Shown: positions 45,429 through 56,938 of the stretch, piece after piece
How positions within the stretch are numbered: the stretch's first letter is position 1
How the letters are laid out: each line of letters starts with the position of its first letter
Assembly: GCA_001931875.2 (NCBI GenBank)
Contig: MSJH02000476.1
Location: 1-64,000 of the forward strand
Direction: 5' to 3'
Source: Byssochlamys sp. IMV 00236
Taxonomy: Eukaryota; Ascomycota; Eurotiomycetes; Eurotiales; Thermoascaceae
Length of the DNA stretch: 64,000 bases
The notes under the pieces: generated by a model
Told to the model about the DNA's origin: nothing
Databases searched by the model: none
Seen by the model: the letters and a program-made list of their open reading frames with translations, nothing else
Made by a program: the position numbers and the translations under genes

Positions 45429-47381
45429 CTAATTCTCTTCTTCCACCGGAGCAACGTCATGAAGTTCGTGCTCGGGTTCAGATTCAGTCTGTTCGTGCTC
45501 CTTGGCTCCGTGCATGGTCCTGATCGGTGGCGTCCACTTTTTGCTACTCCACGGATGCACATGCTCGATATACATGGTGTCGACCTCTTCTAGAGTCCGA
45601 CCTTGAGTCTCGCAGAGGAAGAAATAGACCACTATCACAGCCATGAAGTTGCATGCTGCGAATATATATCCGTATCGGAAGTCGATGGAGCCGGTGATAA
45701 ATGGGGTAAAAAACGAGATTAGGAAGTTCCAAATCCAGTTCGTGAGGGTCGAGATACTGTTGGCAGTAGAACGGTAGCGCGATGGATACAGCTCCGTGCA
45801 GACGGCCCAGACGATAGGACCCCAGGTAACTGCATATCCAGTGATGAAGAAGCATGCGAAAACGATCATCGCGGTTCCGGCACCTGGGGTTTGTGGCGGA
45901 TCTACCCGATTCAAAGAAAAGTGACCGACACTGGCGAAGACCATGAAGCAGATGAACATCCAACCCGCACCAACCATAAGTGACAACCGACGTCCGTAAT
46001 GCTCGACGACATACAAGCCGTAGAATGTTGTCCCGAAGTTAACACCTCCTAGAATCATTTGCGTGACATAACTGTTGTTGATACCCGTCGCCTGAAAGGA
46101 TAGGTATCAGTATCCGTGCTCGAAATGTTGTCAAAAAGTAAACATAATCAGCTTACCCGAAAGATTGTGTTTCCGTAATAGAATATGAAGTTTGCACCCG
46201 TAAGCTGCTGCAAGGATTGGAGTACCATCCCTAAGATAATCCGGTACAGCATCCGCGGCGCGGTAAACGCATCGTACCAGCGGGTAGTAGCTGCTTCGGC
46301 CTCTTCCTCCTGCAATTTGTACTTCATTTCCGTTATCTCCTCGGCGATAACACGGTGATTTTCTGAAATTCCATACAGCTGCGCCATGGTGTGCTTCGCT
46401 AGGTCTGGGTGGCCTTTCCGGAAAACATGGCGGGGACTCTCTGGGAGGAACAGAACTCCAAAAGCAAGCACGCCCGACCAGACGAAGCCGATACCCATTG
46501 TTATCCGCCAGGACGAAGTGTTGTGGATCGACTCGGTGCCATAGTTGATACAGTAGGCGATGAACATACCAAGCGTGACGAACAATTGGAAGCAACTGGA
46601 CAGTAACATGGGTTAGCATATCATTGACTAAATAAATACGATCAGTCTCCTACACACCTAACCATAGCACCCCGGATATGCTTGGGGGTGCATTCACTTT
46701 GGTATATAGGAACCAAGACCGAAAGAGCACCAACGCCGAGACCGGCCACCAGACGGCCCACAGCGACTTGATACCACTTGTGATCCGTCGTCATTTGGAC
46801 AATGATACCGACCATGTTGATCAAGGACCAGAAGACCATGGAATATTTCCTCCCAATCTTTTCCGACAGGGGAGCCGCAAATACGGCTCCAATAACGCAA
46901 CCAATACAGATCTGTTGTTGTTATCAGCGTTTTGCTTGAAATATACACTATGGCTTATAGCTTTTCTGTAAGGAAAGGAAAAAGATAGAGCGTACCAAAG
47001 CGACAATAACACCGGTACGGGCATTATTGAAGGTATATGTATCTGTGTTTGGATTATAATGTGCGAAACGGACCTTGAAGTCCTCCATAGTCATGAAACC
47101 AGAGATCTGGGCTGTATACGTAAGATTGTAAGCAGGAATACTAGCATGGGATATTATAAAGGAAACCTACCAGTGTGGTATCCAAAGATGAACCCTCCCA
47201 TGGACACAACAATGACCAAGAGGACGGTTCGCCAGGTGAGAAAGGGAACTTTGGAGTGATCTAGCATGCCCGCTTCTTTCTCCAGGGCCGCCTCCACTCT
47301 AGGGGACATGTCCCCGTAGGCGTCTCTGAACTTGGGTTTCACCCTCCCCCATAGGTCACGGACTCTGAAATTGAAATGCAT
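45429..47381 (-). CDS. MFS monosaccharide transporter (hexose family)
   Basis: Twelve-helix plasma-membrane sugar/proton symporter of the fungal hexose group. Five exons: complement of 45429-46091, 46157-46595, 46658-46911, 46996-47111 and 47171-47381, 560 residues, all phases matching. Motifs: helix 1 with GGFIFGYHTAQISGFM; after helix 2 the loop APLSEKIGRKYS; VGRLVAGLGVGALSVLVPIY with QSECTPKHIRGAMV; PESPRHVFRKG; and QQLTGANFIFYYGNTIF. Then come YVVEHYGRRLSLMVG and CTELYPSRYRSTANS. The final motif is CETQGRTLEEVDTMY where PETKG is usual. The C-terminal tail is long and acidic. Promoter sequence contains several CreA-type SYGGRG words, so carbon-catabolite control is plausible. Confidence 0.92.
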
Positions 47382-48141
47382 TGATATGTGTGAACGTTGA
47401 TGATGTCAATTGGATGTTTGGATTGATAGAACGTAAACACAGAAGAGACGAGGGACTGGCAATTTAAGGGTGAACTGAAAAGGTCCAGATCTAGGGCCAT
47501 GAAAGCATGCCATTTGGTCTGGGGGTCCCGAATAGAGAGACATCTCGAGCCATGGTGCGGATGTGAGCGACGCAACAGCTGCTGGAGGACTCTGTAGGTC
47601 ATGGGATACTCAGATGACCCGAAAGCCGTCATACCAGAGAGAAGTTTCTCTCGATCATGAGGTTCAAAGGCCGTTACCAAGGCTGGCGCTGTCGCTCCAT
47701 CCTCGGGGTGGAACCACGATACCGGTGCAGGCGCCATCTAACGGGATATAGACTCTCGTACGGCTTCCTATCGCCAGGACCCCGGAATAAACGCGGAGTC
47801 AAGATCTCCACAGCGGAGATTTCGTGGGCATGTGCCCTTATGCTGGAATTGTGCTTAGGTACTTGTCTTCTTGTTAACAGTATAATACAATACTGGTAGT
47901 TTCTTTTCAGACGGCTTTGACGACGGCGAAGAAAAGCCGCGTCTCCTGATCGGTGAACAGTGACTGGACCACGAAACGCAACTAGGGCTATGGACTGGCA
48001 CGTTGCTGTGGACTATATTTCATTTGAGACTTTGGTACCGCGACTGACAAATGCAATATACGTCCCATGCATGGAAGCATCTCCACCATGCATATTCTCC
48101 AGTTTGCCGGAAGCTGTCTTCAAGATCGAGAGTAGACATAA

Positions 48142-48153
48142 CTGGGGCCCCAG
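48142..48153. promoter_or_regulatory. Candidate double CreA site CTGGGGCCCCAG
   Basis: A perfect 12-base palindrome made of two head-to-head SYGGRG words, about 760 bases upstream of the hexose-transporter start. Aspergillus CreA prefers close pairs of such sites. Binding is not shown by sequence alone. Confidence 0.45.
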
Positions 48154-49255
48154 GAAAAGTAGCATTAGATGACCTTAACAATCTGATTGACGCTACTGTC
48201 TCCATTGACGAATTACAGCAGAGTATACGTAGTAACGCCCCGGGCTGTAATCGGGTGGTCATCTTTGACACGGAAAGACGCCGAAAGGCTGCAAAGAGCA
48301 AGCTCCCTCTAGATAATTACAACAGTACGAATCGTGCGTATCATGGCTGCTTGCTTGTAGCCGGACAGTCCTAGAACCAGAGGATCTCATGGACTTTCCC
48401 TTCCTCTTTTTTCTTCTTTTTTTCTTTTCTTTTTTGGCAACAAACGTGGACAAGCACTATCTCTCCTGTACTGTCCCAGCTATCTTCCCATGCGAGACTG
48501 GACGGAGAGCATGATAGATGGCGCAACTCAAGGCGTATCCCGAATAATAAGTAAGCGGGTTTTCGGTGATCTCCTACACCGCAAGATAATAATGACACAG
48601 AACTGGTTCTGCAGGGGTCAGGAAATCCTTGCGTTCTCGTTCGCAGAACCCGGTTCGCTGCCCATTTCGTTTCGGGAGCCAGGCCCTGACGCAAAGAAGG
48701 GTCATCATCCAGAGGAACTGCAGCTGTAACCCTGGAGCAACGCAACATCATGAGATATCGATAGAAACCAGCGATTTAGCCGTCTGCTCTGAGAGAGGTG
48801 AAGTCTAGTCTACGGCAGGACCGCTGGATAAAAACGGACGGATAAAGGCGCCTGCCGACGTGGTTCGGCCAGGGATTAGACCGAATGATAACCACTCGGA
48901 TCGGCTTTCGGGAGGCAAGTTAGGTTGTTCAGGTAGCGATCAAGAGGTCCGGTTATGATGTCCGTAGAGAGGAAAAAGAGGGCAAGAGTGGCATGATCGT
49001 GACAAAGGTACCATCACCTATGCTCAACTACTCCTAGTTCACCAGTACCATAGTTCCTTTTAATTAGTTACAGTTGCATCCTGTCGGTGTTCCCCATTGT
49101 AACTTAACTATTCCTCGAATATTGGTACCTACCTACAGAAAAAAAAAAGCCCCCATCAACATCTATACAAACCCGCCTAAACCACCGCCCTCCATGACCA
49201 TCAGCCACCTTAACGTCACATACTTTGCCAAGAGACGCCAGACTCCGGCAAAAGA

Positions 49256-49281
49256 NNNNNNNNNNNNNNNNNNNNNNNNNN
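49256..49281. other. Assembly gap (26 N)
   Basis: N run inside a purine-rich stretch (AAAAGA before, AAAAGAAAAG after). True length unknown. Confidence 0.99.
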
Positions 49282-49834
49282 AAAAGAAAAGGGAAAACGG
49301 CAAAAAGGCATATGCTTCGGCTTCTCGGCCTCCCGAGTCGGGATCGTATAACGTGGTTCTAGACTGCGCCTCCGACGTTGTCATGTCAGGTACTAACTGT
49401 TCTTCTCTTGTCATGATGGGGGCAGTCTGTTGTTTACACCATCATGGCCGCGTTAAGGACCATCTATCGAAGGAAACTCTAAGCGGGTGTTTCCTTCATG
49501 ACTTCTTTGTCTAGAACAGAGAAGCTGAAACGAGGAGTACTTGGGCTTTTTACATACTGAAACCGTAAGGCATAGACTGGGAATCATAACACACGTTACG
49601 CCCGGGTCGGATCATTATAAATATGTCTGAGGTTTCATAAAGCAATTAGACAAGCCTCGAGTAGAGGCTCGTTTTTTTTATCTTAATAATAATCCTTAGG
49701 CCATCTTCCAGTATCTATTAACTGAAGACAATGAAGCGGATGGCCATCTCTCCCATGGTATAGTAACGACCCCCAGGGAACCATGAAAGAACCACGTAGG
49801 AATCTTGTAGGTAATCGTCTCTACAGAAGGAAAT

Positions 49835-50943
49835 CTAGATCGCCTTCTTGCCCTTCTCGCGCTCAGCCTTGCGCAGAGCACGCTTGCGGATCGACTCGTG
49901 CATGCCCTTGTTGAATCCAAGGACGGTCTTGGTCATAGTACCCGTGATACAAGTCAGGAAGTAGGCCATCAGACCGTGGCTCCAGTAAGGAGAAGAGCTG
50001 TAAGCGTAATCCGGGGAACCGCCGTTGTTTCCGATCTTGCCCAGCGTCGCCTTAACGAAACTGCGGGGGTCGGGGATAGTGGCGCTTGCTCTTCGGATCT
50101 TGGACATAGCCGAAGTGATCAGGTAGGCCTGGACCAGCTCAACCGTAATACCATGGGGCTCAAGCTCCGCACCCAGCGCAGAGGACCAGTGCTGCAGGAA
50201 AGCCTTGCTGCCGGAGTAGGTGGCCAGAAGAGGCGTAGGGAGAAGACCACCAAAAGAACCCATGGTGAGGATCAGACCACGCTTCCTCTGGATCATGCCC
50301 GGGGCAACCAGTTGCGTGACACGCAGTGTTCCCAAGCAGTTGATCGTGACAATATCCGTAAGCTCATCCTCAGGTGTAAGGGCAAAAGGCGTGGGGATGT
50401 TGTGGCTCTTGCCAACGTTATTGATCAGGACAGCGATATCGAGCTCATCGACCAAAGCCTTGAGCTTCTCATAATCGGCATCATCGTTGCGCGCGAAGTC
50501 CATAGACAGGAGCTTCGTCTGTACACCGGGATTCTTGGTGGAGATGTCATTGGCGAGAGAGGTCAACTTGGACGCAGTGCGGGAAACGAGGACAATATTG
50601 TAGCCAGCACGAGCGAGCTGCAGGGAAAATTCCTTGCCAATTCCATCGGAGGCACCAGTGACGAGGGCCCAACTACCTTTAGGACCGAACTTGCGGAGCT
50701 GCACGACCCGATTATCAGCACATCTGACCTCACAAAATAACACATAAACACGCCAGGAATACTAACCGACTTCCCAGGAAGGACAAACAAGCTGAGAAGA
50801 ACGCGAATAAACGTGTAGATCCTTGACGCAGCGAAGAATCCACCCGTGGCCAGCAGAAAGTATGCGCCTAGAGTCTGCCATCCCGGAGCTACCTCGAGAT
50901 GCAGCTTGGATAAACATTCCGTATGCTTGGACAAGAACTCCAT
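49835..50943 (-). CDS. IFA38: Very-long-chain 3-oxoacyl-CoA reductase (ER beta-ketoreductase)
   Basis: Second enzyme of the microsomal fatty-acid elongation cycle; reduces 3-ketoacyl-CoA with NADPH at the ER membrane. Two exons: complement of 49835-50698 and 50767-50943, 346 residues. An N-terminal membrane segment ([16 protein letters not shown]) precedes [23 protein letters not shown]. The catalytic region has [39 protein letters not shown] (Ser and YxxxK) and [20 protein letters not shown]. The protein ends GKKAI, a KKXX-type ER retrieval signal as expected for this family. The splice uses donor GTTAGT and joins PGKS to LRKFG. Divergent from ERG28, another ER lipid enzyme. Confidence 0.95.
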
Positions 50944-51247
50944 TGTGCCGCTGTTGTCTCCTTCTGATGGAGGGGAATCCGAAGCGAAGAACAAAGGAGA
51001 CAGAAAGCGGAAGAGTGGGAAATTTCAAGGCAGATTTCCCTATCGGAGCTATCGAGCTGCAAAACGCAAGGAGCAACTTGGGTGGGAGCGCCGGAGCTTT
51101 CTCGACTTCCGTTGGGGCCGCCAAGAAATGCAACAACATGTCTTTTCTAGACAGGCAATCTAGTCTATCTAACCAGCTTCTAGTACCATAGTCCATTGCT
51201 TTTCCTCCTGGTTCATAGGCATTAGTTCCTGAGAATACCACGCAGCA
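50944..51247. promoter_or_regulatory. Shared promoter IFA38 / ERG28
   Basis: Only 304 bases separate the two start codons, so both ER lipid genes use one regulatory region. No SRE-like element was identified with confidence. Confidence 0.6.
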
Positions 51248-51747
51248 ATGGAGTCTCTGCTCGCATACCTCCCTCCTCACGCTGGGTTTCTGCCCAAATG
51301 GCTTTTCCTGGTATATCACCGTCATCCAATGCTATACTTTTCAATGCAAACCAACTAACTAGGTCCTTTCCCCTATTACAGGTCTCTATCATATCTACCG
51401 CTAACAGCGTCTCCTCCTACGTCGACCCTGACTATGCGCGTCAACTCTACGCCGGCTCACCCTCTACGGGCAACGTTTCGCCCGTGAATCCTCTCTCCGG
51501 GCGCACGTTTGGCACTTGGACCCTCCTCTCCTCCGTCGTGCGGATGTATGCTGCTTACTACGTGAACTCCCCAATCGCGTATGACTTGGCGCTATGGACA
51601 TACGGCATCGCGCTCTTCCACTTCATCAGTGAATGGTTGGTCTATGGGAGTGCGCAGCCCAAGGGACGCTTCGTCGGCCCGTTGATCGTGGCTTCGTCGA
51701 CAGTGGCCTGGATGTTTACGCAGAGGTCGTGGTATCTGGCTCTGTAA
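51248..51747 (+). CDS. ERG28: Ergosterol biosynthesis scaffold protein ERG28
   Basis: ER membrane scaffold that tethers the C-4 demethylation enzymes (Erg25, Erg26, Erg27) in ergosterol synthesis. Two exons, 51248-51310 and 51382-51747, give 142 residues, the family size. Exon one is MESLLAYLPPHAGFLPKWLF and ends at L. Exon two starts VSIISTANSVSSYV. Conserved parts are NPLSGRTFGTWTLLSSVVRM and LWTYGIALFHFISEWLVYGS; hydrophobic segments flank them. The intron (GTATAT..TTACAG, 71 nt) has no stop in one frame, so an unspliced ORF starting at 51298 looks plausible but has the wrong N-terminus. Confidence 0.95.
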
Positions 51748-51947
51748 ACCTGCGGAATTGATTATATTGAAACGGAGCCGATACGAGGCGGTCAATCGAA
51801 GGATATATGTACAGCAATAGTATTGTGGATATAATTAAGGCGAGATAACGATACCCATGTACAGTATCTAGCGTATATTTTATGCCATGCACCGAGCGCT
51901 CCTTCAGAGGTATAAAAACAAAGCCTTCCCAACAGAGCAGTTGATCC

Positions 51948-53295
51948 CTAGAGTTTCTTTCTGTACAACTCTCCTCCGCAATTGCGCAGTCTCGCTACCG
52001 CTTGTTCGGGGGTGATGTCGCGTTGGGGCTCGGCCATCATTTCATATCTAACAGCTGGTCAGCAGAGTTACCACGAGCATTGCTGAATGAGGAATACGCA
52101 CCCAACCAGAAACTTCCGGACGGTCGCACTGCGGAGCAGTGGAGGGTAAAAGTGAAGGTGTAGATACGAAGACTCGATCTCCTCTTCCGTGCCCTCCAGT
52201 GGCGCTTGGTGAATACCCATGCTGTAAGGGAAATGCGTCTCAAAGAGGTTGTCATAACGCCGCGTAATCTCAGCGATAGCTTCAGCCAGGTGTCCCTTCT
52301 CGTTAGTGTCCAAGTCCACGAGCGCGCGCTTGTGCTTCTTGCTGATAATCATCGTCTCGAACGGCCAGGTTGCCCACCATGGGCACAACACCAGGAAGGA
52401 GTCGTTCTCAAACACTACACGCTCTTTCTTTTCGCTCTCCAAAGCGGCGTAATCCTGTAGTAGATGCTTCCCACCTCTCTCACGACGGTATTTCTTCAGC
52501 TGCTCAAGCTCTAGTGCTGGCTCCTCGGGCAGACTGCTGGTGGTCCAGACTTGTCCGTGAGGGTGCGGGTTCGAGCAACCCATAGCAGCACCCTTATTCT
52601 CAAAGATCTGCATATATCGGTACTGTTGCTTTGGCCTGCTAATGAGTGTTGTCGGAGCATCCGGAGAGGCCACGGAGGCGAGAGGGGACTTGGGGGACAA
52701 ATGCGCTCTGTAGATTTCGGTCCACGCATTGATGACGGGTAGAATTTCGACCGGAGAGAGATCAGCCAACGTCAGGTTGTGGGCAGCTGAGAAAGTCAGG
52801 ACGTAGCATTTGCCCGTTACGGGCTCTGCCTTCAAGAATAGCGATTCCGGGCCTTTTTCCTATATTAGTTTCTCACCAAAGAAGAGTTTCCTCGCAAGGA
52901 ATTTGTATGGAGGAAGATACGAAGCACATACTGCCATCCTCACTGTTCGGTTCGTACGGTGCCTGCTCCTCCTTCACCGCACTGTAGTCGTTCACGAAGA
53001 CAAATGTGCTTTCATATTTGGGGTTGGTATCGCCCTGCGCACGCTTGTTTCCCGGGCAGAGATAACACGAGGGGTCGTAGCTGGGGAGGGTTGTCTTGGA
53101 GGGGCTCTCCTGCTGTCCTCTGCGCAGTGATCTTGTCTCAGTATTTTATGCTCTCATTTGGATGGACGTATTTTCCGGCTCACAAGGTACTTACTGCCAA
53201 GGTCGCTTCGTGCGATGCGGGGACACGAGGATATAGGAACCCCGCAGAGGATTGTATCTGCGGTGAGAGATATCGTCCAGAACGTTTTCTACCAT
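51948..53295 (-). CDS. GAL7: Galactose-1-phosphate uridylyltransferase
   Basis: Leloir-pathway enzyme exchanging galactose-1-phosphate and UDP-glucose for UDP-galactose and glucose-1-phosphate. Four exons: complement of 51948-52047, 52102-52852, 52932-53119 and 53195-53295, 379 residues. Start [17 protein letters not shown] leads into [14 protein letters not shown], then the zinc-site pair [16 protein letters not shown]. The active site is [13 protein letters not shown] (catalytic HPH). Later motifs are [17 protein letters not shown] ([18 protein letters not shown]) and [11 protein letters not shown]. The last exon codes [20 protein letters not shown]. The exon-3 acceptor is an unusual AAAAAG; the nearer ATATAG would break the frame. 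The next gene on the same strand is a sugar-type transporter. Confidence 0.94.
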
Positions 53296-53939
53296 ACTGC
53301 GGGTGGGCGGTGGGATGGAGGGGTTCCGGTCGGGAAGATAAGTATATTGTTATCAGGTGGGAGAGAGATGGCCAAGAATGAATGTGTCTTTGCTGAAAGT
53401 CCGACGAGGGAAAAAGATGATATTCTTCTCCCTGCAACTGAAAAAGAAAGACAACGATAACTCCACAGTCGATCAGGTCCGCAACGAAGTCTCTCGACTG
53501 TCACCTCGAACGGCCGATGCTACTGTACTTCGTAATACCCCGTGGGCCGACACGGGGTTAGTTCGGTCGGTCTGACTGCGGGGAGTTGATGGCTCCGGAT
53601 ACGAAGTACAGAATTTGTTTCGGTGATCCAAATGGGCTAGACAGATCGTTTTTTGTGGTTACCAGGTGTACTTCGACTTCATACGAAGCATGATCATGAA
53701 TGATCCATCATTATCATGCTACTGTACAATCCCACCGGAGTTCTGCTGTATCTAGTTGGAGTGGGACCTGCACTCGTCTAAGTATCTGCCCACTGAGACT
53801 CCTAGGCCTTTAAATAACCAGATGACATGAGAAGTCGGGCTCAGGTGCTTAGTGTACCATCATTGCTAATGCCTCATTTATGACTAAGTACTCTGTTCAG
53901 ACACAGATACGTATCGCCCATGAAATATCTCATACATTG
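53296..53939. other. Intergenic region between GAL7 and the MFS transporter
   Basis: 644 bases holding the GAL7 promoter and the transporter terminator (both genes on the minus strand). A palindromic CCCCGTGGGCCGACACGGGG lies at 53539-53558. Nothing else recognised. Confidence 0.5.
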
Positions 53940-55793
53940 TTATCCATCCACTTTCTCAACTCGAGTCTCCTCAACACCGTCGGTTTTCTCCAGTGTCTCC
54001 AATGTCTCTTCACTGTCACCAAAGAGGACAGCAATATCCTCGAGAGACTTTTGCCGTGTCTGCTGATATATCAGTACCAATCGCAAAGAGACGAGACATG
54101 ATTCATCCAGGACATACCTCCGGAAAAAATAACCACATGCAAACGAAGATCACCGAAGTGACACAAATGAAGACAAGATAATATTTCCATCCTATTTGTT
54201 CGAAAGCAGTAGGCGCCGACTGCAGGAATAAGATGGTCGCAATGAACAAGCCAGATATAGACACCGACAGACCCTTTGCCCGGACTGGAGTCGGGAAGAT
54301 TTCCGATGCGTAAACGTAAGAGGTCGCATCCGTCGAGATGGAGAAACTAACGATGTCAGAAGAATGAAACATCTAGTTGGTAGACAATCCTTACCAGCCA
54401 ATATGCAAGAAGAGAAAGAAAACAGCTGCGGATGCCACTTCTTTCTGGCCCGTACGTTGGAAGATAGACAACGTGATGCATTCGCCCACCAGGGCGATAA
54501 CGCACCCAGCAAATCCGAACACTACGCTCTAGTCAGAAGGATCATCTTACAAGATATGAGTTCTACTTACTGAGCATCCGGACCCTTCCTACACGATCTA
54601 CAAGAAGGGCGTTGATCGCATTTCCAAACGCACCGACCGTGATCCAAGCAGCCTGCATCACAATCTGTAGAACATTGTCGAAGCCGAGGTTGCCATAAAG
54701 CAACGGTCCGTAGTCTTGATTTTCGTCAGCAATAGTCGAGACTGAAGTCCTGGAAAAAGACTTACTGTTGATCACCAGCGTAGCAGTGCCTTGAGCGCCG
54801 AACATGGTAAGAAAACCAATCACGCAACGTTTTCTCAGACTAGGACGCCTGAAGAGCTCGATAAAGCTCACGGCGTCATGTTTTTCATGAATAAGTTGGG
54901 CACGAAGCAACTGGAATTCATTCCGAAAAGCCTCTTCATCGGCATTCTCATCGTCCACCTGGGTCAAACAGAAGGACCGGTACGCTTCTTCGGTACGGTC
55001 TCGTGCAAGGACTGTAGAGCTCTCAGCTGGCTATCCACAAAACTGAACACAGACCATCCGGGGCTATCACTTACGCCATCGAGGAGACTCCGGCAGATAC
55101 ATAATTCCACAACTTAATATCAGCGGGGCGACACACTGGAGCGCCAATGGAATCCTCCACTGAGCACCAGAAGCACTGACAAAATAGAATCCGAGACCAA
55201 TCCAGCTAGATATAGAGTATCCCGTACATATGCAGGCACCATGTGTGCCAACAAGCAGACCACGAATCTTCGCGGGGGATATTTCACTCTGGTACAGCGG
55301 TATCAAGACAACCAGAGCTCCTGTTACAGATTAGTTTTCCTGCTAAGTTCGTGGTCTAGTAATGCTCATACCAATTCCCACTCCTGTTATGAAACGCATC
55401 GCGATATACTCAGCAATATCCACGCTCCCAGCCTGCAAAGCACCCCCAATGACAGATATCACCGCGCCGATGAAAATCGCCTTCCGGCGGCCCAACCAAT
55501 CGGCCGTCGCGATACATGACAGAGCCCCGAATAGCCCCCCTGCTTGGAAAAGGCCGTTGATAGCGCCCTCCACGTTGGACGCATCCTGTCGTTTATCCAA
55601 AGCAAAATAACTAACAAAGGAAGGCTGCGCCAGGGTCGTCGAGATGATACTCGCGGCATAACCGTACGTGAAACTACCCAATGCCACAAACAGGATAAGC
55701 TGGAGAAGTCAGTTTCAGAACGTCAATCCAATGTAGATATCACGTTAGGTACTGTACACGCACCATGGAACGAAACGCGGAAGAGGACCGCAT
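53940..55793 (-). CDS. MFS sugar transporter
   Basis: Twelve-helix sugar porter of the fungal MFS type; substrate not assignable. Seven exons: complement of 53940-54059, 54118-54346, 54395-54521, 54571-55011, 55075-55320, 55372-55699 and 55764-55793, 506 residues, all phases matching. The first exon is only MRSSSAFRSM. Motifs: FVALGSFTYGYAASIISTTL, TADWLGRRKAIF, RFITGVGIGALVVLIPLYQS, EISPAKIRGLLVG, and PESPRWLLARDR. Then come NALLVDRVGRVRML and YASEIFPTPVRAKG, ending in FPETRQKSLEDIAVLFG in place of PETKGKSLEEI. The last acceptor is CAGCAG; using the second CAG gives the canonical PET, using the first adds a Gln. Repeated CCGGTGGAA words lie upstream at 56112-56182. Confidence 0.9.
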
Positions 55794-56938
55794 GTTGACG
55801 AACTATGCTCGCTGCTTGTGTCAACGGCCTGTCCTCACAATCAGAGCATTCCTCTCCAGCTTTGGGCAATAGCCTGTTTAATAGAGAGGCAGGGCTCGTG
55901 CCCCCGACGCGGGGACCCCAGATACCCCACAAAACATCGAGCGTGTTTGAAGCGTTGATCACTATAGACTATAGAGACTAGTGTTTGCGGGATCCCCAGA
56001 TTTACTACTCCGGCTGCGGAGAAGCATCTGCTATTTGGATGCGGTATTGAATTGCGAAAGCAATTGGCTAGATCATTTAGTCTACTCTAGAGAATAATAA
56101 CTGAACGAAACTCCGGTGGAAATTCCGGTGGAATCAACGTGATATCGAAAAGAGGGGTTAGACGTTGAGACTTTCCACCGGAGGGTATAGCCAGTTATAT
56201 ATTCCCCGGGCGTAGAGTAGTCCTCGCTCATTGAAGATCTATATTATCCAGGAACTTGCTAAGCACTGGTAGTGAAACTCTAACCACGAAAGCCTATTCT
56301 TCACATGGAAAGTTGTCCGCAGTTTACAGTAACTCCTCCATGATACGAATAAGCGTAGTGCGGGGGATTTCCGGGGATACAGGCGGGAAGGGTAGAATAT
56401 ATTCCCCCTGATGGTCAATAGAAGATAGATGAGGCCCTCGAAAATGCCCTGCACCCACCTTTTTCTAGCTTTAGAAAGTCAGATAATGTGGTATTCTAAA
56501 ATCTGCAGTGTGGAAGCACCGTAAGATGAGGTTTTGCGAGATCCAAGCTCACCCTGCATATCTGGAAAACTGCAATCTTCAATATGGAGTTAGAATGATC
56601 CAAGGTAGCTTATTAGACGGCGATACTCGTATCTAACTGTCTAACAGGCCAACCAGATTACGGCATTTCAGCGGCAAAGAGCCATACACGTGACTATTCC
56701 ACATCTGGAATAGACCGAACAAAGTCCGGGGTTCTTATCGGTGGCGAGCTTATCGCCGTCGATACTCATCCTCAACTATTTAGGTACTGTATTGCTGTAC
56801 AAGTATTGACTATTACTCTGTACATCACCAGATCATACATATGGAATTTTGAGTTATGCAATAGTACGTTTTCTCCTGAACCTTGCTCTAAGGTTTCCTT
56901 CGACACACCGTCACTGACCGACGGGTTCATCTGAAGAA
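55794..56938. promoter_or_regulatory. Divergent intergenic region, MFS transporter / F-box protein
   Basis: 1145 bases upstream of both genes. TCCGGTGGAA occurs at 56112 and 56124 on the plus strand and again inverted at 56172-56182 (TTTCCACCGGA). GGGGGATTTCCGGGGATAC lies near 56360. No gene is supported inside. Confidence 0.55.

Larger units (their letters stand above)
47382..49834. other. Long intergenic region (transporter promoter side)
   Basis: 2453 bases with no supported gene. A 132-codon minus frame (47737-47339) overlaps the transporter start in another frame and would act as an upstream ORF if transcribed. CreA-like words are at 47519-47524 (CTGGGG), 47780-47785 (CCCCGG) and the palindrome 48142-48153. 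A pyrimidine tract lies near 48398-48436 and an N gap at 49256. Confidence 0.6.

Noticed and set aside
47339..47737. 132-codon minus-strand frame upstream of and overlapping the hexose transporter start
   Set aside because: No recognisable domain, different frame from the transporter, and no splice sites joining it; kept only as a possible upstream ORF.
49898..50740. 280-codon plus-strand frame
   Set aside because: It lies fully antisense to the ketoacyl-CoA reductase, whose conserved motifs explain the sequence.
51298..51747. Unspliced version of ERG28 starting at 51298
   Set aside because: It lacks the true first exon; splicing from 51248 gives the conserved N-terminus and family length.
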